Shown here: positions 11,832 through 21,730 of the stretch, piece by piece
How the letters are laid out: each line of letters starts with the position of its first letter
Position numbering within the stretch: the stretch's first letter is position 1
Assembly: GCF_958298935.1 (NCBI RefSeq)
Contig: NC_084932.1
Span: forward strand, 8,535,501-8,599,500
Source: Phragmites australis
Taxonomy: Eukaryota > Streptophyta > Magnoliopsida > Poales > Poaceae
Reading direction: 5' to 3'
DNA length: 64,000 nt
Translations under genes and position numbers: made by a program
The notes under the pieces: generated by a model
The model's database searches: none
The model's input: the letters and a program-made list of their open reading frames with translations, nothing else
Told to the model about the DNA's origin: nothing

Positions 11832-14800
11832 ATGGTTTCAAATATACTTGTTTGGAATGTAAGGGGCCTTAATCGTAAGGCAAGGCATGACAGTGTTAGA
11901 AACATGGTTAATTCCATTCGGCTAGATATGGTGTGTTTACAGGAAACAAAGAAGGAGGCTATTTCTGCTCGTATGGTTGTTTCAATGCTTGGCAGTGATT
12001 TTGATAATTATGTGGTTTTGCCGGCAAATAGAACTAGAGGAGGCGTGATGCTAGCTTGGAAGGGCAGTGTTTGCCATGCACTCTCATCTCGAGTTGACAC
12101 CTATTCAGTTTCAGTTCAGTTTGATTGTCCAGAGGGGCAGCCGTGGTGGTTCACAGGTGTGTATGGCCCTCAATCAGATAATAGGAAGGTCCATTTCTTG
12201 CAAGAATTGCGTGATGTTCAGCAGGTTTGTCATGGGCCGTGGGCGATTGGAGGGGATTTCAATCTCATATACATGGCAGAAGACAAGAATAATACTAATG
12301 TTAATAGGGCAATGATGGGTCATTTTCGCCGCTTTTTGGATGATATGGAGCTGAAAGAAATATCCCTACTTGGTCGCAAGTACACTTGGTCAAATGAACG
12401 AGAAGAACCTACTTTGGTCTGGCTAGACCGGGTCTTCATGTCAGCTGATTGGGAGTTTTTGTTTCCTGATTGTATACTCCAAAGTTCAGCTACAATGGTT
12501 TCTGACCATTGTCCGCTAATCCTTGGTTTAAAGGATACTATACAAGGGAAATGGCGGTTTCACTTCAAGAGTTTTTGGACTAAACTTGATGGTTTCTTAC
12601 AGGAAGTGGAGTGCTCCTAGTGTAAGCCAGTTGTAGCCTCCTGTCCTTTGCAATTTTTCTCTATGAAGTTGAGTAGACTTGCAAGAGACCTGCAATCTTG
12701 GAGTCAAAAGAAAATTGGTAATGTTAAGATGCAGCTTGGGTATGCGAAGGAGATCTTGCACCGTCTCAAAATTGCACAAGATGCCCGTATGTTGTCCAGT
12801 GAAGAAGTTTGGCCACGACAACAGCTGAAGCTGCATGCCCTTGGTCTAGCATCGCTTGAGCGCACGATTGTTCGTTTGCGCTCTAGTTTGAGTTGGTTGA
12901 AAGAGAGTGATGCGAACACTGCATTTTTCCATCAACAGGCACGGTATAGGAAAAGAAAGAATGCCATGGCTAAGATCAAAGTGGGAGATAGAATTGTTAC
13001 TAATCGAGATGACAAGCAAGAGGCAGCACGGGAGTTCTATTCAAATTTGCTTGGTAAAGCAGCCCAACGGGAATGCACCCTAAATTTACAGTCTTTCTAT
13101 CAAGAACCTCATGATCAGTCCTCTCTCGAATTGAGTTTTTCAGAGGATGAGGTGTGGGTGACAACAATTAAATCTCTCCCACCAGGCAAGGCACTGGGTC
13201 CAGATGGATATACGGGGCGCTTTTACATAACATGCTAGAGTACAATCAGGGAGGATCTTATGGCTGCACTGAACCGATTGTTACAAGGAGATGACAGCAG
13301 ACTATTCCTTCTCAATTCAGCTTATATCACCTTGCTGCCAAAGACACCCAATGCGTTGGTAATCAAGGATTATCGACCTATAAGCCTAGTTCACAGTTTT
13401 GCTAAGCTTGTCACAAAGTTGTTAGCCAACAGGTTGGCTCCTAAACTTAAAGAATTGGTTTGTCCTAATCAAAGTGCTTTTGTCAAGGGAAGATGCATCC
13501 ATGACAATTTTACATTGGTTCAACAAACATCCAAAATGCTTCATAGGTGAAAGGAGCCAAGAGTTCTCCTCAAACTGGACATATCAAAGGCGTTTGACTC
13601 GGTGTCATGGTCATTTTTGCTGCAGGTTTTGAGATATTTGGGATTCGGTCCAGTTTGGTGCAATTTATTGTCTAAATTCTTGATGTCATCAACGACACGA
13701 GTATTAGTAAATGGTGTGCCTGGGGATTTGATTCAACATCAACAGGGGCTGCGACAAGGCGATCCTTTATCACCAATGCTATTTATTATATTTATGGATG
13801 TGTTTAATCCTTTAATTAACAAGGCAACTGATTGTGGCCTATTGCAGCCCCTTCTCTCACAAGGTTCTAGTCAAAGAGTATCTCGTTATGCTGATGATGT
13901 GGTTCTTTTCTTGCGGCCTTGTATGGAAGATTTGGAAATGATCAAAGAAATTCTTCAAGTGTTTGCTGAGGCTTTGGGGCTGGTCACCAACATCTATAAA
14001 TGTTCAGTGAGTCCAATCCAATGCCAAGAACAAGACATGGAAATGGTGCAAGGTTCCTTCCCGTGCAAAGTGCAAGAGTTCCCTTGCAAATACCTTGGGC
14101 TTCCACTGTCAATCAAGAAACTCTCCAAAGCTGATTTCTATGCAATAATTGACAAAATTGCTGATAAGTTGCCCGGGTGGAAGGGCGCCATGATGCACCC
14201 GGCAGGGAGGGCTGCCCTTATCCGTGCAGTGCTCACAGCCATACCTATCTATTAGCTCTTTGCTTTGGAACTTCATAAATGGGTTATCAAAGCAATTGAC
14301 AAGATCCATAGAGCTTTTCTATGGAAGGGTCGCAAGGAGCTGAATGGAGGCCATTGCCTTGTTGCTTGGGGTCGGGTCAAGAGACCGATTGATCTTGGAG
14401 GATTGGGAATTCTTGATCTAGAGGTGCTTGGTTGGTCATTGCGAATGAGATGGCTATGGCTCAAAAAGACTCAACCTGATCGCCCATGGGCGGGGCTTGA
14501 CATCCAAGTACGTCCCAATTCAGTGGCTATGTTCTCTATTTTAGTTATCTCTATTGTTGGCAATGGCAGCAGGACAACATTTTGGAAAGATAGATGGTTG
14601 CACGGCAAATCTTTGGCTGACCTTGCACCATCTCTTTGTGTGCATGTGCCTAAGAGAACTATAAACCGAAGAATGGTGCAGGATGCTCTAACTAATAGCA
14701 CCTGGATCCGTGACATTAGAGGTGGCTTGTCAATGGAGGCTTTATTGGAGTATCTTCAGTTGTGGGATATCTTAACTGGTGTTGATCTTACTCCTGGAGT

Positions 14801-15380
14801 GGAGGATCAGCACATATGGGCGCCTTCTCCTTCGGGTATGTTCACAACTAGATCAGCTTACTGTCATTTCTTTGTGGGGGCTATTTAATTTGAGCCATGG
14901 AAGGAAATTTGGAAAACTTGGGCTCCACCTCGCTGCAGATTCTTTATTTGGTTGGCGTCCCTTAATCGATGTTGGACGGTCGATCGTTTGGCTCGTCGAG
15001 GTCTTGACCATCCTAACCAGTGCCCACTATGTGATCAGAAGGAGGAGAACATGCAACATTTGCTTTCTACATGTGTGTTTTCAAGAAGCGTATGGTTCTC
15101 GGTCTTGTCCTTGGTGGGGCTGCAACAGCAAACACCAGGGCTGGATGATGTCAACTTCATTAATTGGTGGCAGAGAGCATTGCGGCAAGTTGAGAAGCAA
15201 CACCGCAAAGGATTTAATTATGTGGTTGTGTTGGTGGCTTGGTGGTTATGGAAGCATAGGAATGGTTGTGTTTTTGAGGGGGCCTCACCTAATTACGATG
15301 TCATCATGCAGAACATTAGGGATGAGACTGGGTTATGGTGTATGGTGGGAGCCAAAGGCCTTAGAAATTTTTGGCCATAG
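11832..15380 (+). pseudogene. LINE ORF2: endonuclease-reverse transcriptase, five premature stops
   Basis: ORF2 nicks the target and copies the element RNA there. One frame runs the full 3549 bp. The N-terminus is an exo/endo-phosphatase endonuclease (NVRGLNR, LQETKK, GGDFNL, SDHCPL). Reverse transcriptase follows: LPPGKALGPDG, YRPISL, KLDISKAFDSVSW, QGLRQGDPLSP and the catalytic RYADDVVLF. The C-terminus carries zf-RVT (WAPPRCRFFIWLA, CPLCDQKEENMQHLLSTC). In-frame stops lie at 12618, 13236, 13548, 14253 and 14886; there is no frameshift. Each stop sits where the family usually has Trp, Trp, Arg/Lys, Gln and Gln, so single C-to-T or G-to-A changes explain them. The terminal stop is at 15378. 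Confidence 0.92.
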
Positions 15381-15490
15381 ATGGGGTTTGTTTGGGTCGC
15401 TGGTTGTAGTGCTCTTTGGCAAGCCCTTTTTGTACTAAACCTTGCCCTATTGGGGTTGTTTGAGTCTTCTTAGACTCTTTTCCTTCTTCT

Positions 15491-15547
15491 TAATATAATG
15501 ATGCACAGCTCTCCTGCGCGTTCGAGAAGAAAAACATCAAAATCTTA
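15491..15547 (+). other. LINE 3' end and right target-site duplication
   Basis: taatataatgatgcacagctctcctgcg-type sequence, then ttcgagaagaaa, then the right copy of aacatcaaaatctta (15533-15547). The A-rich tail is very short, so it has been trimmed or was never a long poly(A). Confidence 0.85.
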
Positions 15548-15717
15548 GTGATGTTTGATGCTAGTAAATTGGGTTTTGGTAATCTTAAACAACTTAGTGG
15601 TGTTTGATGCTACCAAAACTTGATCTTAATGTACATTGTATCTTCAGATTATACGTATACTAAGAACTTTATCTTTCAAAAAAATTGTCAAGTGAGATTG
15701 TCATCAATTACCAAAAT

Positions 15718-15725
15718 AGGGGAGA
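15718..15725 (+). promoter_or_regulatory. Polypurine tract before 3' LTR
   Basis: aggggaga lies immediately before the 3' LTR start (TTGAAGG). This is the plus-strand primer position in LTR retrotransposons. Confidence 0.8.
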
Positions 15726-18265
15726 TTGAAGGTGCATCTAGCCCCTAAGTATGGTGTTGGTAATTAATGGTAATACATATGGACTAAAAATTGTGTTGAG
15801 AATTGTTAATAGATTATTTTCATAGGTGATGCATGGAGGATTGAGCATGAATTCATCGAGAAATGTCATGTGATCAAAATAGATGCATCAAGAAGAATGA
15901 GCAAGAGGTGATGCTCAGGTAAGTAATGAAAATACCTACGGACTAACAATTATGTTGAGAATTGTTTATAGGTTATTCCATAGGAGATGCATAAGTGATG
16001 AAGCATGGATTCGTTGAGAATGCCATGAGATCAAAGAGACGCATCAGATTCATTGAGCTCTAGGTGATGCTCATGTGATGTAAAAGAAGCTTAAGTGAGA
16101 AGAGACCGTGGAGTTTGATGATGGTCTCAAGAATATTGACAAAAAGCGTGAAGACAAAAGTTACTTGTGGAGATCAAGTAACTAAAGGTATTGTATTATC
16201 AATTGAGTTTTATTGACTAACCCATGTACTATATGCTTGAGAGTAAGTTGAGGTTAGGTTCCATATCAAGGCAAATATTGAATTGAGATATTCAATGTGC
16301 TGAGTTGGAAGAGCAAGATCAAGACAAGCTTAGTGGATAACTTGTGTGCTTGATACTTGTGGTTCATACCTCAATGGTGAAACGGATGAAGATGATGTGA
16401 AAAGAAAAGTCTTTCATGCTTGGTGCATAAGAAGTAATCAAGTGAATTTTATTAAGCTTCAGGAAGATCAGGAGATGATCGAGATGGGAAGTGAGGATCA
16501 ACATCGTCATCAAGCTCAAGTGAAGAGTTGATGACAACCTAAAAAAACATCGGGACTTGGATGATGTGTTCGTCAAGTCTAACGGGATGGCTAGCTCAAA
16601 GCAAAGGTATAAAATGTATGGCATTTTCTTTTACAGACCAATGGTGATTAGAGAAGAGGAATGACCAGATTGATAGGATAAATATCGTATTATTAAGAGG
16701 GATCTTGACGATTGCTTGAGTTTTACCATGTGTTGATAAACTCAATCTTGCATGTGCATACTCTCTTTGGTAGGATGCTATTGTTTGCAAATGGGTTTTG
16801 CAAATAGCTCATGTTCATGTTCCTACTCCGTGTGGTATGTCACTAAGTTTGCAAAGGTGTTTTGCAAGTTGTCATAGTAAATTTGTTTTGCAAAAGTTTA
16901 AGGTTCATGTAGTTTTCATTGTGGTGGATCTTTGGACTGTGTTTTAGGTTTGATCCAATGGGTTTGAGATCAGAAAATCAGTTGGTATGTGTAGCCCTCT
17001 GAATAAGCTTCTATAGAGTCCAAGATCACCTAAATCAGACATCGGGTTCAAAAGTTATCGTCGTTTCTCTGAGTGTTGGTCGTGCTGTTCTGGGAGTGGT
17101 GGTCTGACCGCCAAGAATTTCGGTCTGACCGCCAAGATGGGTGGTCTGACTCCCGGAACTAATAGAGAACTCTTATCTCTCTGGATCAGGTGGCGGTCCG
17201 ACCGCCAAGGAGGTCAATCTCATCATTGGAGCTTGCAGAGAACCTCAGTCTTCCTAGACAAGATGGCGGTCCGACCGCCAAGGTGACGGTCTGACTACCA
17301 AGAGGGTCGGTCTGACCACTGGAAAGGTGAAAATGCTATAACAGCTAGTTTTAGAGTCGTTGGTCTAGTGGCGGTTCGACCACCAGGTGAACTGCAGTCT
17401 GACCGCCAGATGCGCAGAGATGTTAGCTTTTGGTATAACGGTTAGTTTGGGTGATGTGGCCTATATATACCCCTTTTCTAGCTACTTGGAGAACAGCTTC
17501 TGCCCCCATTGAGCATACTTGAGCTAAGAAAAGTTCTCCCCACATATTTATGCATGTGTTGCACATAGAGAGGGTTGTGAGGCAAGAATCAAGTGCATTT
17601 GTATTAGTGATTGGGTTTTAGGCACTTGGTGAGAGTCAAGTTCATCTTGGCTTGTTACTCTTGAAGGTTGCCGCCTCCTAGACGACTTGGAGGTGGTTGC
17701 ACTATTGAGCCCTTCAAAGAAGCTTGTGAAGGAGCCACGGTGGTGATTATGAGAGGCTTTTTGCACGTCTTGCCCGAGAGGTAAAGTGCAACTCTAGTGG
17801 AATTGAGGTAGTGAGTGGTTCATTGAATTAATCGGCTTAAGATCAAGTTGCTCGTAGAGAGCCTCTTCTCGTGGTGAGAATTGCATACTTGATAGAGGAG
17901 CGATTAAATGCTTGAACCCACCTCAATGTGGATTAGGGTTGATCGACAAATCACCGATACTACAGGATAAACTTCAGGTGTCATCTCTTATGCTATTTAC
18001 TTCTATAATGTGATATTTACTTTCATGCAATTTACCTTTTGCAATTTATATTCCTAGAATAATAATTGCTTACATGTCACCCTAGATTGTAAACCTTGAC
18101 ATAGACATAGAATTGGTCACTTTGTTGAGACATAGAGTTTGTGGATATTATATGTGTTGTAATCGATCATTTTAATTCCGCATCTTTATCGGTTAAATTG
18201 ATAGATAATTTTAGAATTGCCTATTCATCCCCCCCCCCCCTCTAGTCGGCCTCCTCAATCCTACA
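15726..18265 (+). repeat. 3' LTR of the copia element
   Basis: A 2.54 kb copy of the 5' LTR, ending in CCTACA before the GACAT duplication. The TATA box is at 17462-17469. Its palindromes are better preserved: GGCGGTCCGACCGCC stands intact at 17192-17206 and 17265-17279. A run of about a dozen C residues near 18230-18240 is unlike the 5' copy. Antisense open frames here (for example 17548-17766) also occur in the 5' LTR and are not genes. Confidence 0.9.
17090..17410 (+). repeat. GGCGGTC/GACCGCC palindrome array, 3' LTR
   Basis: At least eight occurrences of gcggtc[tc]gac or its partner half in about 320 bp. Two are full 15-mers with 7-bp arms around one central base. The position, just upstream of the LTR TATA box, matches the array in the 5' LTR. 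Confidence 0.8.
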
Positions 18266-18270
18266 GACAT
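18266..18270. repeat. Target-site duplication GACAT, right
   Basis: Exact match to 1100-1104, directly after the terminal CCTACA of the 3' LTR. Confidence 0.85.
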
Positions 18271-18284
18271 TCTACTACAATTAG

Positions 18285-18570
18285 CTATTCACTAGCAACA
18301 GTAAAACATAAAAATTTAAAGTTATACCTTAGTCTGGCATGCGCTAAGAATATCCATCCGACCTAGTCATAACTTATGTTGCAACTAACTATTTGCTAAC
18401 AATAGTAGACAGCAAAACTTAAGTCATATATCTGTTCACAGTAGACAGCAAAACTCAAATTATATCTTAGTTTCACATGTGCTAAAAATAGTCATCTGAC
18501 CTAGTCATAACTTATACTATAATTAACTATTCATCGATAACAGTAAGTACCAAACTTAGCTTAAGTTGTG
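18285..18570. repeat. Two-copy tandem repeat, about 140 bp unit
   Basis: Two adjacent copies share tatcttagt...catg(c/t)gctaa(g/a)aata, then c-atc-gacctagtcataactta, and agtagacagcaaaact. Copies are clearly diverged. The block opens a run of three tandem arrays up to 20930. Confidence 0.6.
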
Positions 18571-18599
18571 CCTTTGCTCAAATAGTGTATAAATATTAA

Positions 18600-19320
18600 A
18601 ACCCTCCTCACCGATAGCAAAGCCTCGGTGACGGAGATGCATTAAAAACCTTCGTACGAGAAGATGTCTTAAAAATCTCCTCACCGATAGTATAGCCTCA
18701 ATTGCAGAGAGGTCTCAAAGACCTCTGATATAAACCCTCTGGCATTTTGGAGGCAAAGCCTCCGTGCCGAAGAGGTGCAAAACCCTTCAGCATCTTGAAC
18801 GCAAAGCCTCCATGCCCGAGAGGTGCAAAACCCTCCGGCATCTTGAAGGCAAAGCCTCCGTACTGGATCAGCATTGGACCCTCTGTCATCTTGAAGGCCT
18901 AGCTAGCCTCTGTGATGGCTGCGGTATGCACCCTTCGGCATCTTGAAGGCAAAGCCTTCATGTCGGATCTGCATTGGACCCTCCGTCATCTTGAAGGCGT
19001 AGCTTGCTTCCATGACAGTTACGGCATGCACCCTCTGTCATTTTGAAGCAAAGCCTCTGTGCCGGATCAGCATTGGACCCTCTGTCATCTTGAACGCCTA
19101 ACTAGCCTCCGTGACGGCTGCAGCATGCACCCTCCGGTATCTTGAAGGCTTAGCCTCCATGCCGGATCAGTATTGGACCCTCCATCATCTTGAAGGCCTA
19201 GCTAGCCTCTGTGACGCCTGTGACATGCACCATCTGGCATCTTGAAGGCCTAGCCTCAGTGCTGGACCCATGAGGACCCTACGGCATCTTGAAGGCCTAG
19301 CCTCCATGATAGATAAGTCT
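18600..19320. repeat. Tandem array built on 'ccctccggcatcttgaaggc'
   Basis: A short module (ccctc-ggcatcttgaaggc-aagcctcc-tgccg) recurs roughly every 50-60 bp. Alternating versions read ggatcagcattggaccctcc and gacggctgcggcatgcaccctcc, giving a higher-order unit of about 110 bp. Open frames on both strands are by-products of periodicity. Such arrays occur inside some plant gypsy elements; no element ends were identified. Confidence 0.75.
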
Positions 19321-19860
19321 AACACCTTACGCTCCAAAAAATATGCAGGTCACAGTAAACCGCTAGCCAACAAAGAATTCATTTTTGCCCCCAACCAATT
19401 CAACTAAGCGCCCCTAAAAAATTGCACCCTCCAGCCGCTAGCGGCCGCAGAGTGTGAGGGGGCAAGGAAATAGGAGACAAATGAAGCGTTGGTATGACCA
19501 AAGTTAAAAGGTGAAAGTCAGCACAGTACAATTTCATTTATACATCATACATGCGTACATAGGCATACGCGTGATACAACCGCCTTAGAAGCTTCCCTGC
19601 CTCAGCTAAAGCTATGGCATTAGCACTAATAAAACGCGCACTCCACCCGCTTACGGTCGAAAAGCGCGAGGGGGCTAGGGGGTCAGGGAGCCAAAAGGCT
19701 CGATCGATCCTACACAAGTTATAGAATTTTGCTATCCCCTATCAGAACACATTATGTTTGAAACCCTCCGAGCCGAAGGTAATTATTCTCCAAACAATTA
19801 CAGGAACAATGCAGGAGCTGAGATTCCAACAAAGTTGAGTAGGACTCGGAATATTTTGGC
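19321..19860. other. Spacer between tandem arrays
   Basis: No gene seen. Two related phrases, accctccagccgctagcggccgcagagtgtgaggggg (19428) and actccacccgcttacggtcgaaaagcgcgaggggg (19640), suggest an old internal duplication. The minus-strand open frame that begins at 20176 runs into this stretch and is a product of the array beside it. Confidence 0.5.
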
Positions 19861-20930
19861 TCCAGACGGCCTCATGCCGCCTCAGCCTCATCGTTGACTC
19901 CACCTCCGGCATCCACCGCTGAGGGGGTAGTGGACTGCCCCAGCCTCGCTGTCGACTAAGCCTTCGGCTTCTGCGGCCAAGGGCTCCAAACAGCTCTACC
20001 TCGTCACGTCTCTCAGCCTCGCTATTGACTCCACCTCTGGCATCCACCGCCAAGGGGGTAGCGGGCCACCTCAGCCTCACCAATGACTCTGCCTTCGGTT
20101 TCCGCCGACGAGGGCTCCGGATGGCTCTGCCCCCATCCCTCAGCCTCACCGTCAAATCCACCTCTGGCATCCACAACTGAGGGGGTAGTAGGCTGCCTCA
20201 GCCTCGCCGTCTACTCTGCCCCCAGCTTCTGCCGCTGAGAGCTCTGGAAAGCTCTACCCCATCACGCCCCTCAACCTCGTCGTCGAATCCACCTCCGACA
20301 TCCACCGTTGAGGGGGTAGTGGGCCGCCTCAGCCTCGCTGGCAACTCCGGCTTTGGATTCCACCACTAAGGGGGTAGCGGGTTGCCTCAGCCTCGCCGTC
20401 TACTTCGTCCCCGGCTTCCACCACCGAGCACTCTAGATGGCCTTGCCCCGTCACGCCCTTTAGCCTCACCATCGACTCCACTCCGGCATCCACCGCTAAG
20501 GGGATAGCGGGCCGCCTCAGTACTCTGCCCTTGGCTTCCACCGCTGAGGGCTCCAAAATGCTATGCCCCATCACGCCCCTCAGCCTCACCGTTGACTCCA
20601 CCTCCGGCATCCACCGCTGAGAGGGTAGTGGGCCACATCAACCTCGTCGACAACTCTGCCTCTGGCTTCCACCGCTGAGGGGGTAGCGAGCTGCCTCAAC
20701 CTCCTCCTCGTCTACTTCGCTCCCAACCTCACCATTGACTCCACCTTTGGCATCCACCGCTGAAGGGGTAGCGGGCTGTCTCAGCCTTGCTGTCTACTCA
20801 GCCCCTGGCTTCCGTCGCTGAGGGCTCTAGACGACTCTGCCTCCGTCACGTTCCTCAGCCTCGCCGTCAACTCCACCTCTGACATCCACCGCTGAGGGGG
20901 TAGCGGGCTACCTTAGCCTCCCTGTCGAAT
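19860..20930. repeat. Tandem array, about 128-bp unit ('ccgctgagggggtagcgggc')
   Basis: The landmark gagggggtag recurs at about 19924, 20053, 20180 and 20308, spacing close to 128 bp, then with half-unit steps to 20893. Each unit alternates cctcagcctcgccgtcgactccacctccggcatccac-type text with a tct-gcc-ccggcttccgccgctgag variant. Antisense frames (19742-20176, 20329-20610) only reflect a period that avoids stops. Confidence 0.85.
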
Positions 20931-20939
20931 TTTCAGCCT

Positions 20940-21250
20940 CTTATGAAGTCATTCTTCTTTTTGCTAGAGGCATAAAATTCACATACACACGCTTATGTGA
21001 TGGGATCTTGAATTCCTATGCCTCTAGACAATCAACTTGGAGAGTTTCATTGCTCGGTGTTCGTCTTTTCTTGTTTCTTTGTAAATTGTGATCTTTCGAG
21101 TGCTAAGATACATGTATTAATCTTAACTAGAACCTATGGTTCATACACCATTTGTGGAGTCATATTGCATCGATTTTTTATTGTTAAAATTTCTCTCTAT
21201 TTTTACTTTTCATTTGAGTTTTGAGGTACATTGAATGATCAAATAGAAAA
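20940..21250 (+). mobile_element. Copia LTR fragment (R/U5-like)
   Basis: Contains gctagaggcata...acacgcttatgtg and gcctctagacaatcaacttggagagttt. Its complement appears at about 57095-57180 (aactctccaagttgatggtctagaggc) inside the reverse-oriented copia LTR. It is a short, diverged fragment with no LTR ends. Confidence 0.55.
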
Positions 21251-21276
21251 AAGCTATCGATTTGGTACGAAATTTA

Positions 21277-21730
21277 TTAAGACATCTTTTCATCCACTCT
21301 AATCGTAAATCTCGTTGCTACATTTTGCAATGCCACGTCTTTCTGCCATATGAACTGAAACACTTCCTTTGCAGAACTGCATGCTTTGACTGATTTGCAT
21401 TTAAAAAGGAGATGACCAGCATCCTCGTCGAGTCTCCCAGCACATAGGGCACCTGGTGTCCAAATCAATTTTCCTTCTCTGACAGATACACGTCAATTTT
21501 CCTATTATGTACCACCACTCACAATTCTTGCCAAAACTTTGGCCAAACTGGGAGCGTCCAAATTCCTCGCCAATAAATTGGCGTACCAATATTTCGCACC
21601 ACCACAGCACGACAAATGCAAGCGCGTCTCCCCTAGTAGCCTATTTTTGCACTTCCGCAGAGCGACTACCCCTATTTTCGCGCCATGGTAGTGCAATTAT
21701 TCGTTTTTGCGCTACCCGCGGCAGATGATT
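21277..21730 (-). pseudogene. LINE ORF2 C-terminal (zf-RVT) fragment
   Basis: On the minus strand, overlapping frames give DLDTRCPMCWE and then RLDEDAGHLLFKCKSVK, the Cys/Cys...His/Cys signature of the zf-RVT domain at the end of plant L1 ORF2. The two halves lie in different frames, so a frameshift is present. It differs from the intact LINE at 9161 and is a separate, older and heavily truncated relic. Confidence 0.65.

Larger units (their letters stand above)
9161..15532 (+). mobile_element. L1-type LINE inserted in the copia element
   Basis: The 6.37 kb insert is bounded by the 15-bp duplication. It carries a GC-rich 5' region, a broken ORF1 with zinc knuckles (9343-11827) and ORF2 (11832-15380) with endonuclease, reverse transcriptase and zf-RVT. 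The 3' end reads taatataatg ... ctctcctgcg ... ttcgaga followed by a short A-rich tail, a form I recognise from grass L1 elements. About 110 AT-rich bases (9161-9270) lie between the left duplication and the GC-rich 5' part; they may be element 5' end or filler. All frames are broken, so it is inactive, but the length and duplication suggest a full or nearly full-length insertion. Confidence 0.93.
1105..18265 (+). mobile_element. Non-autonomous Ty1-copia (SIRE-like) LTR retrotransposon, interrupted by a LINE
   Basis: Two long direct repeats (1105-3691 and 15726-18265) bound this element. They start TTGAAGG/TTGAATG and end CCTACA, and the flanks carry identical 5-bp duplications GACAT (1100-1104 and 18266-18270). 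Directly after the 5' LTR is a primer site for initiator tRNA-Met, and directly before the 3' LTR a polypurine tract. The interior holds a broken copia gag (3750-5339), a second gag-like module (5595-6065), and about 3 kb without coding content. I see no protease, integrase, RT or RNase H motif, so it must have relied on proteins from a relative. Purine-rich words such as atcgggggagaa (about 8858) recall the long 3' region of SIRE/Maximus elements. A LINE occupies 9161-15532. LTR differences and broken frames say it is old and inactive. Confidence 0.9.

Noticed and set aside
14779..15438. 219-aa plus frame overlapping the LINE ORF2 end
   Set aside because: Different register from the zf-RVT-bearing frame and without motifs.
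19742..20610. Minus-strand frames of 144 and 93 aa
   Set aside because: They lie wholly in the 128-bp tandem array; the frames stay open because the unit happens to lack stops in that register.
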